Positions 1 through 9,408 are shown, counted from the first letter of the stretch. The stretch: DNA of 41,270 nt from an uncultured Lachnospiraceae bacterium (GCA_902797025.1 CADBRN010000061.1:1-41270); one strand, 5' to 3'. Translations and numbers: made by a program. The notes: generated from the letters alone by a model not told the origin.

Positions 1-13
1 CTCATGCGGGGGC

Positions 14-83
14 GTTTCGGAACCTAAAAACGGGCCCGCTCACACGCTGTCGCGTGCGGCGGACCCGTTTTTGGTTCCGAAAC
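14..83 (-). terminator. groESL intrinsic terminator, unusually long hairpin
   Basis: Lies just after the groEL stop codon. Arms 14-39 and 59-83 pair almost perfectly: an 11-bp outer stem, one bulged base (25), an A5/T5 block, and a nine-pair GC-rich segment including one position that is G-U in the minus-strand RNA. A 5-bp apical hairpin (43-47 with 52-56) caps it. In the minus-strand RNA the U5 tract falls inside the stem, as in A-tract/U-tract terminators, but complementarity continues 11 bp beyond it. It could act in both directions. Confidence 0.8.
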
Positions 84-90
84 TGGTTTA

Positions 91-1734
<1,644 letters not shown>

Positions 1735-2010
1735 TTATTTCTTTACGATTGCAAGAATATCACTCTGTTTTACGATAATATATTCTTCTCCGTCGAGTTT
1801 CACTTTTGAACCCGCATACTGAGAATAGATAACGGTCTGACCCTCTTCGACTTCCATCTTCACCTCATCGGTTCCCGGTCCGACGGCTACGACAAATGCC
1901 TCGGTCGGTTTCTCCTGTGCCTCGGAAGTAAGGATGATACCGGATTTTGTTTTTTCTTCTGCTGCAAGCTGCTTTAATACAACTCTCTCGCCGAGCGGTT
2001 CTAACTTCAT
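1735..2010 (-). CDS. groES: 10-kDa co-chaperonin GroES
   Basis: Encodes a 91-residue GroES, within the usual 90-97 range. It forms the heptameric lid of the GroEL folding cage. The sequence starts with the typical MKLEPLGERVVLK and contains the mobile-loop region around residues 16-34 and the conserved GTDEVKMEVEEGQTV and YSQYAG segments. The ATG is preceded by AAGGAGG at good spacing. It is first in the groES-groEL operon. The leader contains a CIRCE element (2060-2086) directly downstream of a sigma-A promoter, so repression by HrcA, encoded elsewhere in this window (23729-24913), is expected. Confidence 0.99.
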   Translation of the reverse strand: MKLEPLGERVVLKQLAAEEKTKSGIILTSEAQEKPTEAFVVAVGPGTDEVKMEVEEGQTVIYSQYAGSKVKLDGEEYIIVKQSDILAIVKK

Positions 2011-2059
2011 ATATATTGCCTCCTTGTAAATAATTTGCTTTTCATACTTTTCTTTTTTA

Positions 2060-2086
2060 TTAGCACTCAGTTACTTTGAGTGCTAC
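2060..2086 (-). promoter_or_regulatory. CIRCE operator of groESL
   Basis: Inverted repeat TTAGCACTC-N9-GAGTGCTAC, which matches the HrcA-binding CIRCE consensus TTAGCACTC-N9-GAGTGCTAA at 17 of 18 fixed positions. It lies just downstream of the predicted groESL transcription start, where bound HrcA would block initiation or early elongation. The last base differs from the perfect copy upstream of hrcA. Confidence 0.95.
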
Positions 2087-2098
2087 TCAACGATTGTT

Positions 2099-2127
2099 AT
2101 AATAGTTGATTTGATAAGGATGCGCAA
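2099..2127 (-). promoter_or_regulatory. groESL sigma-A promoter
   Basis: On the minus strand, TTGCGC (2122-2127), a 17-bp spacer and TATTAT (2099-2104), placed immediately upstream of CIRCE. The -35 hexamer matches TTGACA at four of six positions. A perfect 6-bp dyad (2139-2154) and tandem 13-bp direct repeats (2168-2200) lie upstream and may affect its activity. Confidence 0.65.
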
Positions 2128-2167
2128 ATATAAATATTCCTGATTTTTATCAGGTTTTCTCTGTTTA

Positions 2168-2200
2168 ACTCGTTTTTTCTTGTATATACTCGTATTTTCT
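2168..2200. repeat. Tandem 13-bp direct repeat upstream of groESL promoter
   Basis: ACTCGTTTTTTCT at 2168-2180 and ACTCGTATTTTCT at 2188-2200 are identical at 12 of 13 positions and exactly 20 bp apart, close to two helical turns. They lie about 40-70 bp upstream of the groESL -35 box and about 40 bp beyond the codY terminator. The spacing and position suggest a protein-binding site, but no regulator can be named from the sequence. Confidence 0.5.
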
Positions 2201-2242
2201 CACGTTTAAAAATCGGGATCTGAGAGCGAAGAGCAGACGCCA

Positions 2243-2278
2243 GAAAACCGGCTGCCGTATACACGTGACAGCCGGTTT
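2243..2278 (-). terminator. codY intrinsic terminator
   Basis: After the codY stop the minus strand reads a 10-bp stem, AAACCGGCTG pairing with CAGCCGGTTT, around a 14-nt loop, followed by a short T tract. An outer pair of arms, aatcggga (2210-2217) with tcccgatt (2278-2285), encloses it and is itself followed by a T-rich run, so there may be a nested second terminator. Confidence 0.8.
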
Positions 2279-2296
2279 CCCGATTCGTTCTTTTCT

Positions 2297-3124
2297 TCAG
2301 TCTTTATTTTTGTGTCCGGACCGCTGTTCATCGTGTCCGGCCTTTTCGCTTTTATCCGCCTTGATCTCCTTGAGCTCATCAAAGATATAATCATTCAAAA
2401 CCTTGATGTACGTCCCCTTCATTCCACTCGACCTGGACTCGATCACCCCTGCGCTCTCAAACTTACGAAGGGCATTGACGATAACCGACCGGGTGATTCC
2501 GACACGGTCCGCGATCTTGCTCGCAACAAGAATCCCCTCATTGCCGTCGAGTTCATCGAAGATGTGGATAATCGCCTCAAGCTCCGAATAAGACAATGTG
2601 CTGAAAGCGGATTTGACAACCTGGATCTTCCTGTTCTCCTCCAGATTTTCCTCATTTACGGAACGCATCATCTCAAGTCCCACCACGGTCGTGCCGTACT
2701 CGCTGACCACGATGTCGTCGATATCATACTCCGGACTGATCCGGTACATAAATACCGTTCCGAGCCGCTCGCCAGCGATCTCAATCGGATTGATGATCGC
2801 CGTGTACTTCTCGTACTGGCTGTCTTCAAATCCGAGCGTGGTCAGACTGACGTTTTCCTTCGTGGAAAGTACACTCAGAAAACGGTCATTCAAAAGCGGA
2901 TCGATATGCTCCCCGACCTGATTGGCGATGAGGATATTGATCTCCTCCACATCCGGCCTCTCCGCGATACCGAGCACCTTGCCCTTTCTGCTGATCACCA
3001 GAATATTCGAGTCGAGGCATTCCATCATGACTTTACAGATGTCGTTAAAAACAACCTTCGTCGAATTGTTGTTGTGGAGCAATTTGTTAATCTTTCTTGT
3101 TTTATCTAACAACTGAACGCCCAT
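2297..3124 (-). CDS. codY: GTP-sensing transcriptional pleiotropic regulator CodY
   Basis: Encodes a 275-residue CodY. This global regulator senses branched-chain amino acids through an N-terminal GAF domain, and GTP, and represses nutrient-scavenging genes in rich conditions. The GAF region covers about residues 5-150 and the DNA-binding winged helix about 200-240 (IADRVGITRSVIVNALRKFE). A charged C-terminal tail from about residue 255 makes it slightly longer than the usual 257-265. I chose the ATG at 3124 because AGGG lies 8 nt upstream and the protein then begins MGVQLLDKTRKIN, typical of CodY; a TTG five codons earlier lacks a site. It follows topA by about 100 bp and has its own promoter with an adjacent CodY box, implying autoregulation. 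Confidence 0.97.
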   Translation of the reverse strand: MGVQLLDKTRKINKLLHNNNSTKVVFNDICKVMMECLDSNILVISRKGKVLGIAERPDVEEINILIANQVGEHIDPLLNDRFLSVLSTKENVSLTTLGFEDSQYEKYTAIINPIEIAGERLGTVFMYRISPEYDIDDIVVSEYGTTVVGLEMMRSVNEENLEENRKIQVVKSAFSTLSYSELEAIIHIFDELDGNEGILVASKIADRVGITRSVIVNALRKFESAGVIESRSSGMKGTYIKVLNDYIFDELKEIKADKSEKAGHDEQRSGHKNKD

Positions 3125-3177
3125 CCTGAATTCCCTCAACTTTCACTCAAACGATCTTTTCCGTCCTGTACAAATTC

Positions 3178-3206
3178 ATATTAGCACCAATCGTTAGAAA
3201 AAACAA
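3178..3206 (-). promoter_or_regulatory. codY promoter
   Basis: Minus-strand TTGTTT (3201-3206), 17-bp spacer, TAATAT (3178-3183). It lies in the topA-codY gap and would give a leader of about 45 nt before the codY ATG. The CodY box at 3209-3223 is immediately upstream of the -35. Confidence 0.65.
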
Positions 3207-3208
3207 TT

Positions 3209-3223
3209 AATTTTCTGAAAAAT
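3209..3223. promoter_or_regulatory. CodY-binding box (probable autoregulation site)
   Basis: AATTTTCTGAAAAAT matches the established CodY consensus AATTTTCWGAAAATT at 14 of 15 positions. It sits between the topA stop codon (3227) and the codY -35 box, centred near -45 relative to the inferred start. CodY autoregulation is known in several Firmicutes; here it is inferred from position. Confidence 0.75.
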
Positions 3224-3226
3224 TTA

Positions 3227-5302
3227 TTATTCCGGCTTTTCCTGTATCGGCTCAACAAATCCGCATTCACGGTCAGAGCAGACCAGTTTTCTTCCTTTTT
3301 CAATCATGTAGCTTCCGCACTTCGGACAGCGCTCATTCGACGGTTTCTGCCAGGACATGAAATCACAGGTCGGGTTATTCTCACATCCGTAGTAACGGCG
3401 GCCCTTTTTCGTCTTCTTGATGACGATCTCTCCTCCGCATTTCGGACACTTGACACCCGTCTTTTCATAGTACGGCTTCGTATTGCGGCACTCCGGAAAT
3501 CCCGGGCAGGCAAGAAACTTCCCGTGCGGACCGTATTTTATAACCATATGGCGTCCGCAGTTCTCACAGATGACGTCCGTCACCTCATCATGAATCTCCA
3601 CCTCTTCGAGTTCCTTCTCCGCATGATCGACTGCATCGCTGAAATCCGGCCAGAAATTCCGGATAATTGTCTTCCACTCGATCTTTCCGGCCTCGACTCC
3701 GTCCAGCAGTGTCTCGACATTTGCGGTAAAATTGACATCCACAATCGTAGGAAACGCCTCGACCATCATGGAATTGACCACTTCTCCGAGCTCTGTGATA
3801 TACAATTTTTTCTGCTCCCGCGAGACGTAATGGCGGCTGATGATCGTTGTGATCGTCGGTGCATACGTACTCGGACGTCCGATTCCCAGCTCCTCCATCG
3901 TGCGCACGAGCGAAGCCTCTGTATAATGAGCCGGCGGCTGCGTGAAATGCTGTTCCCTGCCAAACTCCTTCAGGGAAAGTGTGCTTTTCTCACTGATATC
4001 GCCGAGATGATCATCCGCGTCTTTCGTATCCGTACTCTCCGCATAGACGGAAAGAAATCCGCGGAATTTCAGTTTCGATGCCGATGCGGTGAAAAGATAC
4101 TCACCTCCCCGGATCCGGACAGAAAGAGTCTCATGAAGGGCAGGCGCCATCCTGCTCGCCACAAACCGCTTCCAAATCAGCTGATAAAGACGAAACTGCT
4201 CTCTTGTGAGATATTCTTTGACTGACGCCGGCGTTCTTCTTACATCGGTCGGACGGATCGCCTCGTGCGCATCCTGCGCGCGGCGATTCCGGTTCTCTGT
4301 CGTATCGCCGGTCGCTACATATTCTTCCCCGTACTCTTCCTTAATATAGTCCCGCGAAGCCGCGTCTGCCTCCGCAGAGATTCTCGTCGAATCTGTACGA
4401 AGATACGTAATCATACCGACGGTGCCGCCGCGCTTGAGATCGATTCCTTCGTAAAGCTGCTGCGCCACCTGCATCGTCTTGTAGGTGGACATATTGAGCG
4501 CATTCGACGCCTCCTGCTGCAGTGTACTCGTTGTAAACGGAAGCGGAGCCTTTTTTGTCCTGGAACCCCTCCGGATCTCCTCTACATGGAACTCTTTTCC
4601 CTCGATCTCGCGGATCACCTGTTCCACCTCATCCGCGGAATGCAGTTCCTGCTTTTTTTTCCCTTTTCCATAAAAATGGGCAGTCAGCGGTTTCTTCTGC
4701 CGGTCAACCATCAGATCCGCATCAAGTGTCCAGTATTCCTGCGGGATGAACGCATTGATCTCGGCCTCCCGGTCCGCGATGATCCGCAGGGCGACCGACT
4801 GCACGCGGCCCGCCGAAAGTCCGCGTTTGATTTTCTTCCATAATATCGGGCTGATCTCATAGCCCACCAGACGGTCGATCACGCGGCGCGCCTGCTGTGC
4901 ATCGACCAGATCCATGTCTATGTCACGGGCGTGTTTGAGCGAATCCTTGACCGCCGTTTTCGTGATTTCATTAAATGTAATACGCCGCATCTTTTTCGGC
5001 TCAAGCTTCAGCGCCTTTGAAAGATGCCACGAGATCGCCTCTCCCTCGCGGTCCGGGTCGGTCGCGAGATAAACCATATCCGCCTTCGCGGACTGCTTGC
5101 GCAGTTTTGCGAGCAGCTCACCCTTGCCGCGGATCGTGATATACTTCGGTTCAAAATCATTTTCTATATCGATTCCGAGCTGGCTCTTCGGAAGATCCCG
5201 GACATGGCCCATAGAAGCCTCAACCGCATAGTTCGATCCGAGAAACTTTTTAACCGATTTAACCTTCGTCGGAGACTCAACTATGACAAGATTCTTCGCC
5301 AC
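3227..5302 (-). CDS. topA: DNA topoisomerase I
   Basis: Encodes a 691-residue type IA topoisomerase that relaxes negative supercoils by nicking one strand. The Toprim domain starts at residue 4 (VIVESPTK at 6-13) with the metal-binding acidic motif DPDREGE at 82-88. The catalytic tyrosine is Tyr300 in MITYLRTDSTRIS. From about residue 575 there are three tetracysteine zinc ribbons (CENC..C, CPKC..C, CPKC..C). The start is GTG with GGAGG 7 nt upstream. It lies between dprA and codY in an order shared by many Clostridia, with a predicted promoter of its own at 5332-5360. Length and all motifs are intact. Confidence 0.98.
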   Translation of the reverse strand: MAKNLVIVESPTKVKSVKKFLGSNYAVEASMGHVRDLPKSQLGIDIENDFEPKYITIRGKGELLAKLRKQSAKADMVYLATDPDREGEAISWHLSKALKLEPKKMRRITFNEITKTAVKDSLKHARDIDMDLVDAQQARRVIDRLVGYEISPILWKKIKRGLSAGRVQSVALRIIADREAEINAFIPQEYWTLDADLMVDRQKKPLTAHFYGKGKKKQELHSADEVEQVIREIEGKEFHVEEIRRGSRTKKAPLPFTTSTLQQEASNALNMSTYKTMQVAQQLYEGIDLKRGGTVGMITYLRTDSTRISAEADAASRDYIKEEYGEEYVATGDTTENRNRRAQDAHEAIRPTDVRRTPASVKEYLTREQFRLYQLIWKRFVASRMAPALHETLSVRIRGGEYLFTASASKLKFRGFLSVYAESTDTKDADDHLGDISEKSTLSLKEFGREQHFTQPPAHYTEASLVRTMEELGIGRPSTYAPTITTIISRHYVSREQKKLYITELGEVVNSMMVEAFPTIVDVNFTANVETLLDGVEAGKIEWKTIIRNFWPDFSDAVDHAEKELEEVEIHDEVTDVICENCGRHMVIKYGPHGKFLACPGFPECRNTKPYYEKTGVKCPKCGGEIVIKKTKKGRRYYGCENNPTCDFMSWQKPSNERCPKCGSYMIEKGRKLVCSDRECGFVEPIQEKPE

Positions 5303-5331
5303 AATAATTCCTCCAAAACAATTTGACTATA

Positions 5332-5360
5332 AATATAGCGCAAAAAAATTTCGGATGCAA
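5332..5360 (-). promoter_or_regulatory. topA promoter
   Basis: Minus-strand TTGCAT (5355-5360), 17-bp spacer containing a T7 run, and TATATT (5332-5337), in the 95-bp gap between dprA and topA. It would allow topA to be expressed independently of yifB-dprA. Confidence 0.6.
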
Positions 5361-5397
5361 CCCGGGAATATGATCTCCGGGGAAGAGACAATCTCTC

Positions 5398-6312
5398 TTA
5401 TACGGGTTTTGAGAAGAATCCGTTTCCGTCTTCCGCCGCATATCCTTCAAGAACCATGCGGATCAAAATCGATGAGACACGTTCCGGCGCGATTCCGGAA
5501 CGTTCTGCGATTTCTTCCGCAGTGATTCCGCAGGGATCCAGAAGACGGTAAATCTCCGCGCGCTCGGGATCGGGATCGTTCTCCGGATCCTTCGCCTTTC
5601 CGGCTGGACGAATCCCCCATCCGTCCGGATCCTCTCCCTGATCTGCGCTGCGCATCTCCACTCCGAGCTCCATCAGCACCTGCTCCGGATCAAGCGCAAT
5701 TCCCGCACCGTCCGCGATCAGTGCATTGCATCCCCGGCTCATCGGATCGGTACTTCTCCCCGGCAGCGCGTAAACACTCTTGCCCTGATCGAGCGCGTAG
5801 CCGGCTGTGATCAGCGATCCGCTTTTCTCCCGGGCCTCGATCACGAGAACAACATCGGCAAGGGCACTGATGATCCGGTTACGAACGGGAAAATGCCACG
5901 CGAGCGGCTTCGCGCCCGGTTCATATTCTGAAATAATGCCGCCCGATCCGCTGCAGATCCGGTCGTACAGCCGTCTCGACGAGGCCGGGTAGCAGATATC
6001 CGCACCGCACCCGAGAACCGCGTACGTCCTCCCGCCCGCCTCGAGCGCACCTTCCTGGGCGGCACAGTCCACTCCGCTTGCCATCCCGCTGACGATCCCG
6101 ACGCCCCGGACCGCGAGTGCAAAACCAAAGCGCCGCGCCTGTGATCTTCCGTACGGCGTGCAATTTCTTGATCCGACAATCGCTGCCACCCGTTCCTCCG
6201 GTTCCGGAAACCTTCCGATCAGATACAGCCCCGCCGGCATCGCCGGATACCGCGTGAGTCTTTCGGGAAAATCCGGGTCGCCTCGCCGGACATAACGCAT
6301 GGTTGGATTCAC
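5398..6312 (-). CDS. dprA: DNA-processing protein DprA
   Basis: Encodes a 304-residue DprA/Smf protein. DprA binds incoming single-stranded DNA during natural transformation and loads RecA. The Rossmann-like core shows GSRNCTPYG (47-55), SGMASGVD (75-82) and GCGADICYP (101-109). The C-terminal winged helix covers about residues 250-300 (AEEIAERSGIAPERVSSILIRMVLEG). The start is a GTG at 6312; the next ATG, four codons in, has no ribosome binding site. It is about 70 bp downstream of yifB and precedes topA. Other competence genes are not in the window, so an actual transformation role is inferred only from the family. Confidence 0.95.
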   Translation of the reverse strand: MNPTMRYVRRGDPDFPERLTRYPAMPAGLYLIGRFPEPEERVAAIVGSRNCTPYGRSQARRFGFALAVRGVGIVSGMASGVDCAAQEGALEAGGRTYAVLGCGADICYPASSRRLYDRICSGSGGIISEYEPGAKPLAWHFPVRNRIISALADVVLVIEAREKSGSLITAGYALDQGKSVYALPGRSTDPMSRGCNALIADGAGIALDPEQVLMELGVEMRSADQGEDPDGWGIRPAGKAKDPENDPDPERAEIYRLLDPCGITAEEIAERSGIAPERVSSILIRMVLEGYAAEDGNGFFSKPV

Positions 6313-6381
6313 ATTTCTTCCGGTTTCCGTAAAACCGCCTCCTCTCTTTCATCCGCATCGTTTCGAATCCCTTCCTGCGGT

Positions 6382-7893
6382 TCAGATGCGATAACAGAGC
6401 GCTTCGCTGATATGCTCCTCGCGAATCATGTCGCTACCGTCGAGATCCGCGATCGTTCTTGCGACCCGTAGAACATTGTGACATCCGCGCGCACTCATAG
6501 CCATACGGTCAAAAGCCGACCGCAGCATCCTTCCGGATTCCGGTGTGAGCGGACAAAAGCGCTCCATATCCGATGCGGATATCTCGCTGTTGAAGCAGAT
6601 TCCGGTTCCCCTGAACCGTTCCATCTGTATCTTTGCCGCACATTCCACTCTCCGGCGCATCTCTTCCGATGTGATTTCATCCCTCCGCTCTCCGGTCAGT
6701 TCTTCAAATGAAACGGCCCGGATCGCGCACTGAAGATCGATGCGGTCCATAAAAGCATGGCTGATCCTGCTTTTATACACGCGAATTTCCTCGTCGGTAC
6801 AGGAGCAGCGCTCCCGGTCCGGATAATATCCGCACGGACACGGATTCATCGCCGCCACCAGAAGGAAAGAAGCCGGAAAGATACAGCTCCCGCAAAGACG
6901 CGATATCCGGATATAATGATCTTCCAGCGGCTGGCGGAGCATCTCAAGCACGTTTCTCTTCATCTCCGGCAGTTCATCCAGAAAGAGAACCCCACGGTGC
7001 GCGAGCGTGATCTCGCCGGGTCCGGGATATTTTCCGCCGCCGCAGAGCGCAGCCGGCGTCAGCGAGTGGTGCGGCGCCCGGAACGGACGATGGCGCATCA
7101 GCGGCTCATCCCCGGACAGAAGCCCTGCGATACTGTAAATTTTGGAAATTTCCAGACACTCATCGTCCGAAAGCGCGGGAAGAATTCCGGGAAGGCGCCT
7201 CGCCGCCATAGACTTTCCCGCCCCCGGAGGCCCCGTGATCAGAAGGTTATGAAACCCCGCGGCAGCAATAAGCGCACACCTCTTCATCACCGGCTGTCCG
7301 CGGATATCAGAAAAATCCGGTTCGTCCCGCTCCGGAGACGGCGCTGCGGCTTCGTCACCTTTATCCGGAAATTCCGGTATATACCCGTTCTCGCAAAATG
7401 TCAGAAGATCTCCCAGCTCCCGGATCCCGATGACTGTGATTCCGCGGACGATGCGCGCCTCATTCAGATTTTCCGCCGGGACAATGCAGGCCCGCATCCC
7501 CATCGCCCGGGCGCTGAGCACACCCGGAAGCACACCCGGAACTTTTCCGACAGTTCCGTCCAGATGGAGTTCTCCGAAGACCATGACTCCGGAAAGCCGG
7601 CCTGCCTCAATCCTTCCGATCGCTCCGAGCACAGCCGCGGCAATCGGCACATCAAACCGCGTTCCCTCCTTCCGGATATCACCCGGCGAAAGATTTACCG
7701 TGATACGCAGCGGCGGCATCACGATGCCTGCGCTCCGAAGAGCGGTCCGGACGCGTGCCTGGGCTTCTCTGACCTGAGATGTGATATGGCCGACCACTTC
7801 AAATACCGGCATACCGGCCGAAGCATCCGCCTCGACCGTCACCTTCTCCGCTTCGATTCCGACGATCGCCGCCGAAAACACTCTGCAGTACAC
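6382..7893 (-). CDS. YifB/ComM family Mg-chelatase-like AAA+ ATPase
   Basis: Encodes a 503-residue protein of the YifB/ComM family, AAA+ hexameric helicases that in transformable bacteria promote branch migration during integration of donor DNA. The N-terminal ChlI-like domain spans about residues 5-170, the Walker A motif is GPPGAGKS at about 221-228, a Walker B-like VLFLDELPEM follows, and a cysteine-rich insert (CPCGYYPDRERCSC) precedes the C-terminal domain. I place the start at a GTG (7893) with GGTGAG 4 nt upstream, giving the typical VYCRVFSAAIVGIE beginning; a TTG 16 codons earlier lacks a site. It is first of yifB-dprA-topA-codY, behind a strong promoter. Confidence 0.93.
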   Translation of the reverse strand: MYCRVFSAAIVGIEAEKVTVEADASAGMPVFEVVGHITSQVREAQARVRTALRSAGIVMPPLRITVNLSPGDIRKEGTRFDVPIAAAVLGAIGRIEAGRLSGVMVFGELHLDGTVGKVPGVLPGVLSARAMGMRACIVPAENLNEARIVRGITVIGIRELGDLLTFCENGYIPEFPDKGDEAAAPSPERDEPDFSDIRGQPVMKRCALIAAAGFHNLLITGPPGAGKSMAARRLPGILPALSDDECLEISKIYSIAGLLSGDEPLMRHRPFRAPHHSLTPAALCGGGKYPGPGEITLAHRGVLFLDELPEMKRNVLEMLRQPLEDHYIRISRLCGSCIFPASFLLVAAMNPCPCGYYPDRERCSCTDEEIRVYKSRISHAFMDRIDLQCAIRAVSFEELTGERRDEITSEEMRRRVECAAKIQMERFRGTGICFNSEISASDMERFCPLTPESGRMLRSAFDRMAMSARGCHNVLRVARTIADLDGSDMIREEHISEALCYRI

Positions 7894-8024
7894 AGATCTC
7901 ACCGCCCTTTCCGAAAGATACAGAGAGAACCGTGCAGGCAAAAATCAGATATAAAATACCTATGGGATTCATAACAGACTGGTGAGGAAGATAAGATAAA
8001 CAGAGCAGCTGCGCCGCTGATTTG

Positions 8025-8053
8025 ATTATGTCACTTTTATATGATTATGTCAA
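8025..8053 (-). promoter_or_regulatory. yifB promoter with overlapping direct repeats
   Basis: Minus-strand TTGACA (8048-8053), 17-bp spacer, CATAAT (8025-8030). The 11-bp sequence TGACATAATCA occurs twice in the same orientation (8042-8052 and 8023-8033, period 19 bp), one copy overlapping each hexamer. The leader to the GTG start is about 125 nt. Confidence 0.7.
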
Positions 8054-8073
8054 CACACGCGGGCGTTTTTTAA

Positions 8074-8096
8074 CGGCGGAGATTTCGTCTCCGCCG
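8074..8096 (-). terminator. Possible terminator hairpin after the U32 peptidase gene
   Basis: A perfect 8-bp stem, CGGCGGAG with CTCCGCCG around a 7-nt loop, lies 10 bp after the U32 gene stop. On the minus strand it is followed by TTAAAAAA rather than a U tract, so intrinsic termination would be weak. It may instead stabilise the mRNA 3' end. Confidence 0.45.
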
Positions 8097-8105
8097 CCGG
8101 TCTCT

Positions 8106-9344
8106 TCACGCCTTCATCCGCAGCACATCGCTGACATCCGGCTGTACGCTGAGTTTCACATGGATCTCCTGCCGCGCGTGCGGCGCAGATTCCATCTGTC
8201 CTCCTTCCGCGTCACAAATTTCAAGTACCTCCGCCTCCGGATTCCTCCCATCCGGCTTCATGATCTCGATCCGGTCGCCGACACAGAACTTATTCTTCTG
8301 CTCAAAGACAGCCCTCCCGTCGCTGTCGAACTCCCGGACAATGCCAAGGTAGCGGTACTCTGTCACATACGTGCTTTCATCATAGATCTGTTCCTCCGGC
8401 CCCGGTTTTCCGTAGAAAAATCCGGTGGAGAATTTCCGGTATGTGCAGTGAGCGATCTGCTCACGGTACCACGGGAGATGTGCCTCATACAGGGCGGGAT
8501 CCTTCTGATAATCGTCGATCGCGCGGCGGTACGTGCGCGCAACCGTCGCCACATAGAGGGCGTTTTTCATCCGCCCCTCTATCTTGAAGCTGTCGATTCC
8601 GGCACTCATCAAATCCGGAATATGATCGATCATGCAAAGATCACGCGAGTTGAACAGAAACGTCCCCCGCTCATTCTCGAACACGGGCATATATTCCCCC
8701 GGCCTCGTTTCCTCGACGACCGCGTATTTCCATCGGCAGGGATGTGTGCAGGCGCCGCGGTTCGCGTCGCGGCCGGTAAGATAGTTGGACAGAAGACATC
8801 TTCCGGAGTAGGACATACACATCGCTCCGTGAATAAAAGTCTCGAGTTCCAGATCTTCCGGTATATGCTCCCGCAGCTCCCGGATCTCGGAAAGGGACAG
8901 TTCCCTCGCAGTCACGATGCGCGCCGCGCCCTGATCGTACCAGAACCTGCAGGTCTCGTAATTCGTATTATTCGCCTGTGTGCTGATATGGCGCTCAATC
9001 TCCGGGCAGACCTCCTTCGCGATCATGAAGACGCCGGGATCTGCGATAATCAGTGCGTCCGGCCTCATCGTCCGCAGCTCCGCGAGATACGTCCGAATCC
9101 CCGCGAGATCACCGTTGTGTGCCAGAATATTGACCGTAACATGGACATGCACTCCGCGGGTGTGGGCATAGCGGATGCCCTCGCGCATCTCATCCATGCT
9201 GAAATTTTTTGCCTTCGCACGAAGCCCGTAGACGTCGCCGCCGATATATACCGCATCCGCCCCGAACGCGACCGCTGTCCTGAGCACCTCAAGGGAACCC
9301 GCCGGCACCAGAAGCTCCGGCCTTTTTCTGATTCTCTGATCCAT
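8106..9344 (-). CDS. U32 family peptidase-like protein, probable tRNA hydroxylation protein (TrhP-like)
   Basis: Encodes a 412-residue U32 family protein. Members once called collagenases include TrhP/YrrN-YrrO, needed for 5-hydroxyuridine formation at tRNA position 34, and RlhA for 23S rRNA C2501. The family signature is clear: ETFIHGAMCMSYSGRCLLSN, with a second cysteine pair in GACTHPC and the conserved DSFKIEGRMK. I chose ATG 9344 because AAAGGA precedes it; an upstream ATG at 9374 directly abuts a terminator U tract. It follows mltG-like and trmR genes, the order of the B. subtilis yrrL-yrrM-yrrN-yrrO cluster, which supports a tRNA-modification role. Only one U32 gene is present here, versus two in Bacillus. 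Confidence 0.9.
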   Translation of the reverse strand: MDQRIRKRPELLVPAGSLEVLRTAVAFGADAVYIGGDVYGLRAKAKNFSMDEMREGIRYAHTRGVHVHVTVNILAHNGDLAGIRTYLAELRTMRPDALIIADPGVFMIAKEVCPEIERHISTQANNTNYETCRFWYDQGAARIVTARELSLSEIRELREHIPEDLELETFIHGAMCMSYSGRCLLSNYLTGRDANRGACTHPCRWKYAVVEETRPGEYMPVFENERGTFLFNSRDLCMIDHIPDLMSAGIDSFKIEGRMKNALYVATVARTYRRAIDDYQKDPALYEAHLPWYREQIAHCTYRKFSTGFFYGKPGPEEQIYDESTYVTEYRYLGIVREFDSDGRAVFEQKNKFCVGDRIEIMKPDGRNPEAEVLEICDAEGGQMESAPHARQEIHVKLSVQPDVSDVLRMKA

Positions 9345-9374
9345 TTCCATCCTTTCTGAATCGAATTCTTCCAT

Positions 9375-9408
9375 AAAAAACGGCCGCGTTCACCGCGGCT
9401 GTTTTTTT
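9375..9408 (-). terminator. Intercistronic terminator overlapping the trmR stop codon
   Basis: Minus-strand hairpin with arms 9381-9388 and 9394-9401, seven of eight pairs formed, A7 before and U6 after. The 5' arm encodes the last codons and stop of trmR, and the U tract ends just before an ATG of the following U32 gene. The symmetrical A/T runs make it potentially bidirectional. No new promoter is visible before the U32 gene, so partial read-through is likely. Confidence 0.7.

Noticed and set aside
5341-5400. Terminator between dprA and topA
   Set aside because: There is a T7 run but only short, imperfect stems; the same T run sits within the topA promoter spacer.
6757-7974. 405-codon plus-strand frame opposite yifB
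   Set aside because: Arg/His-rich composition typical of antisense frames; antisense to a clearly conserved gene.
9344-9374. Upstream ATG (9374) as the U32 gene start
   Set aside because: It directly follows the terminator U tract and lacks a ribosome binding site; the ATG at 9344 has AAAGGA upstream.
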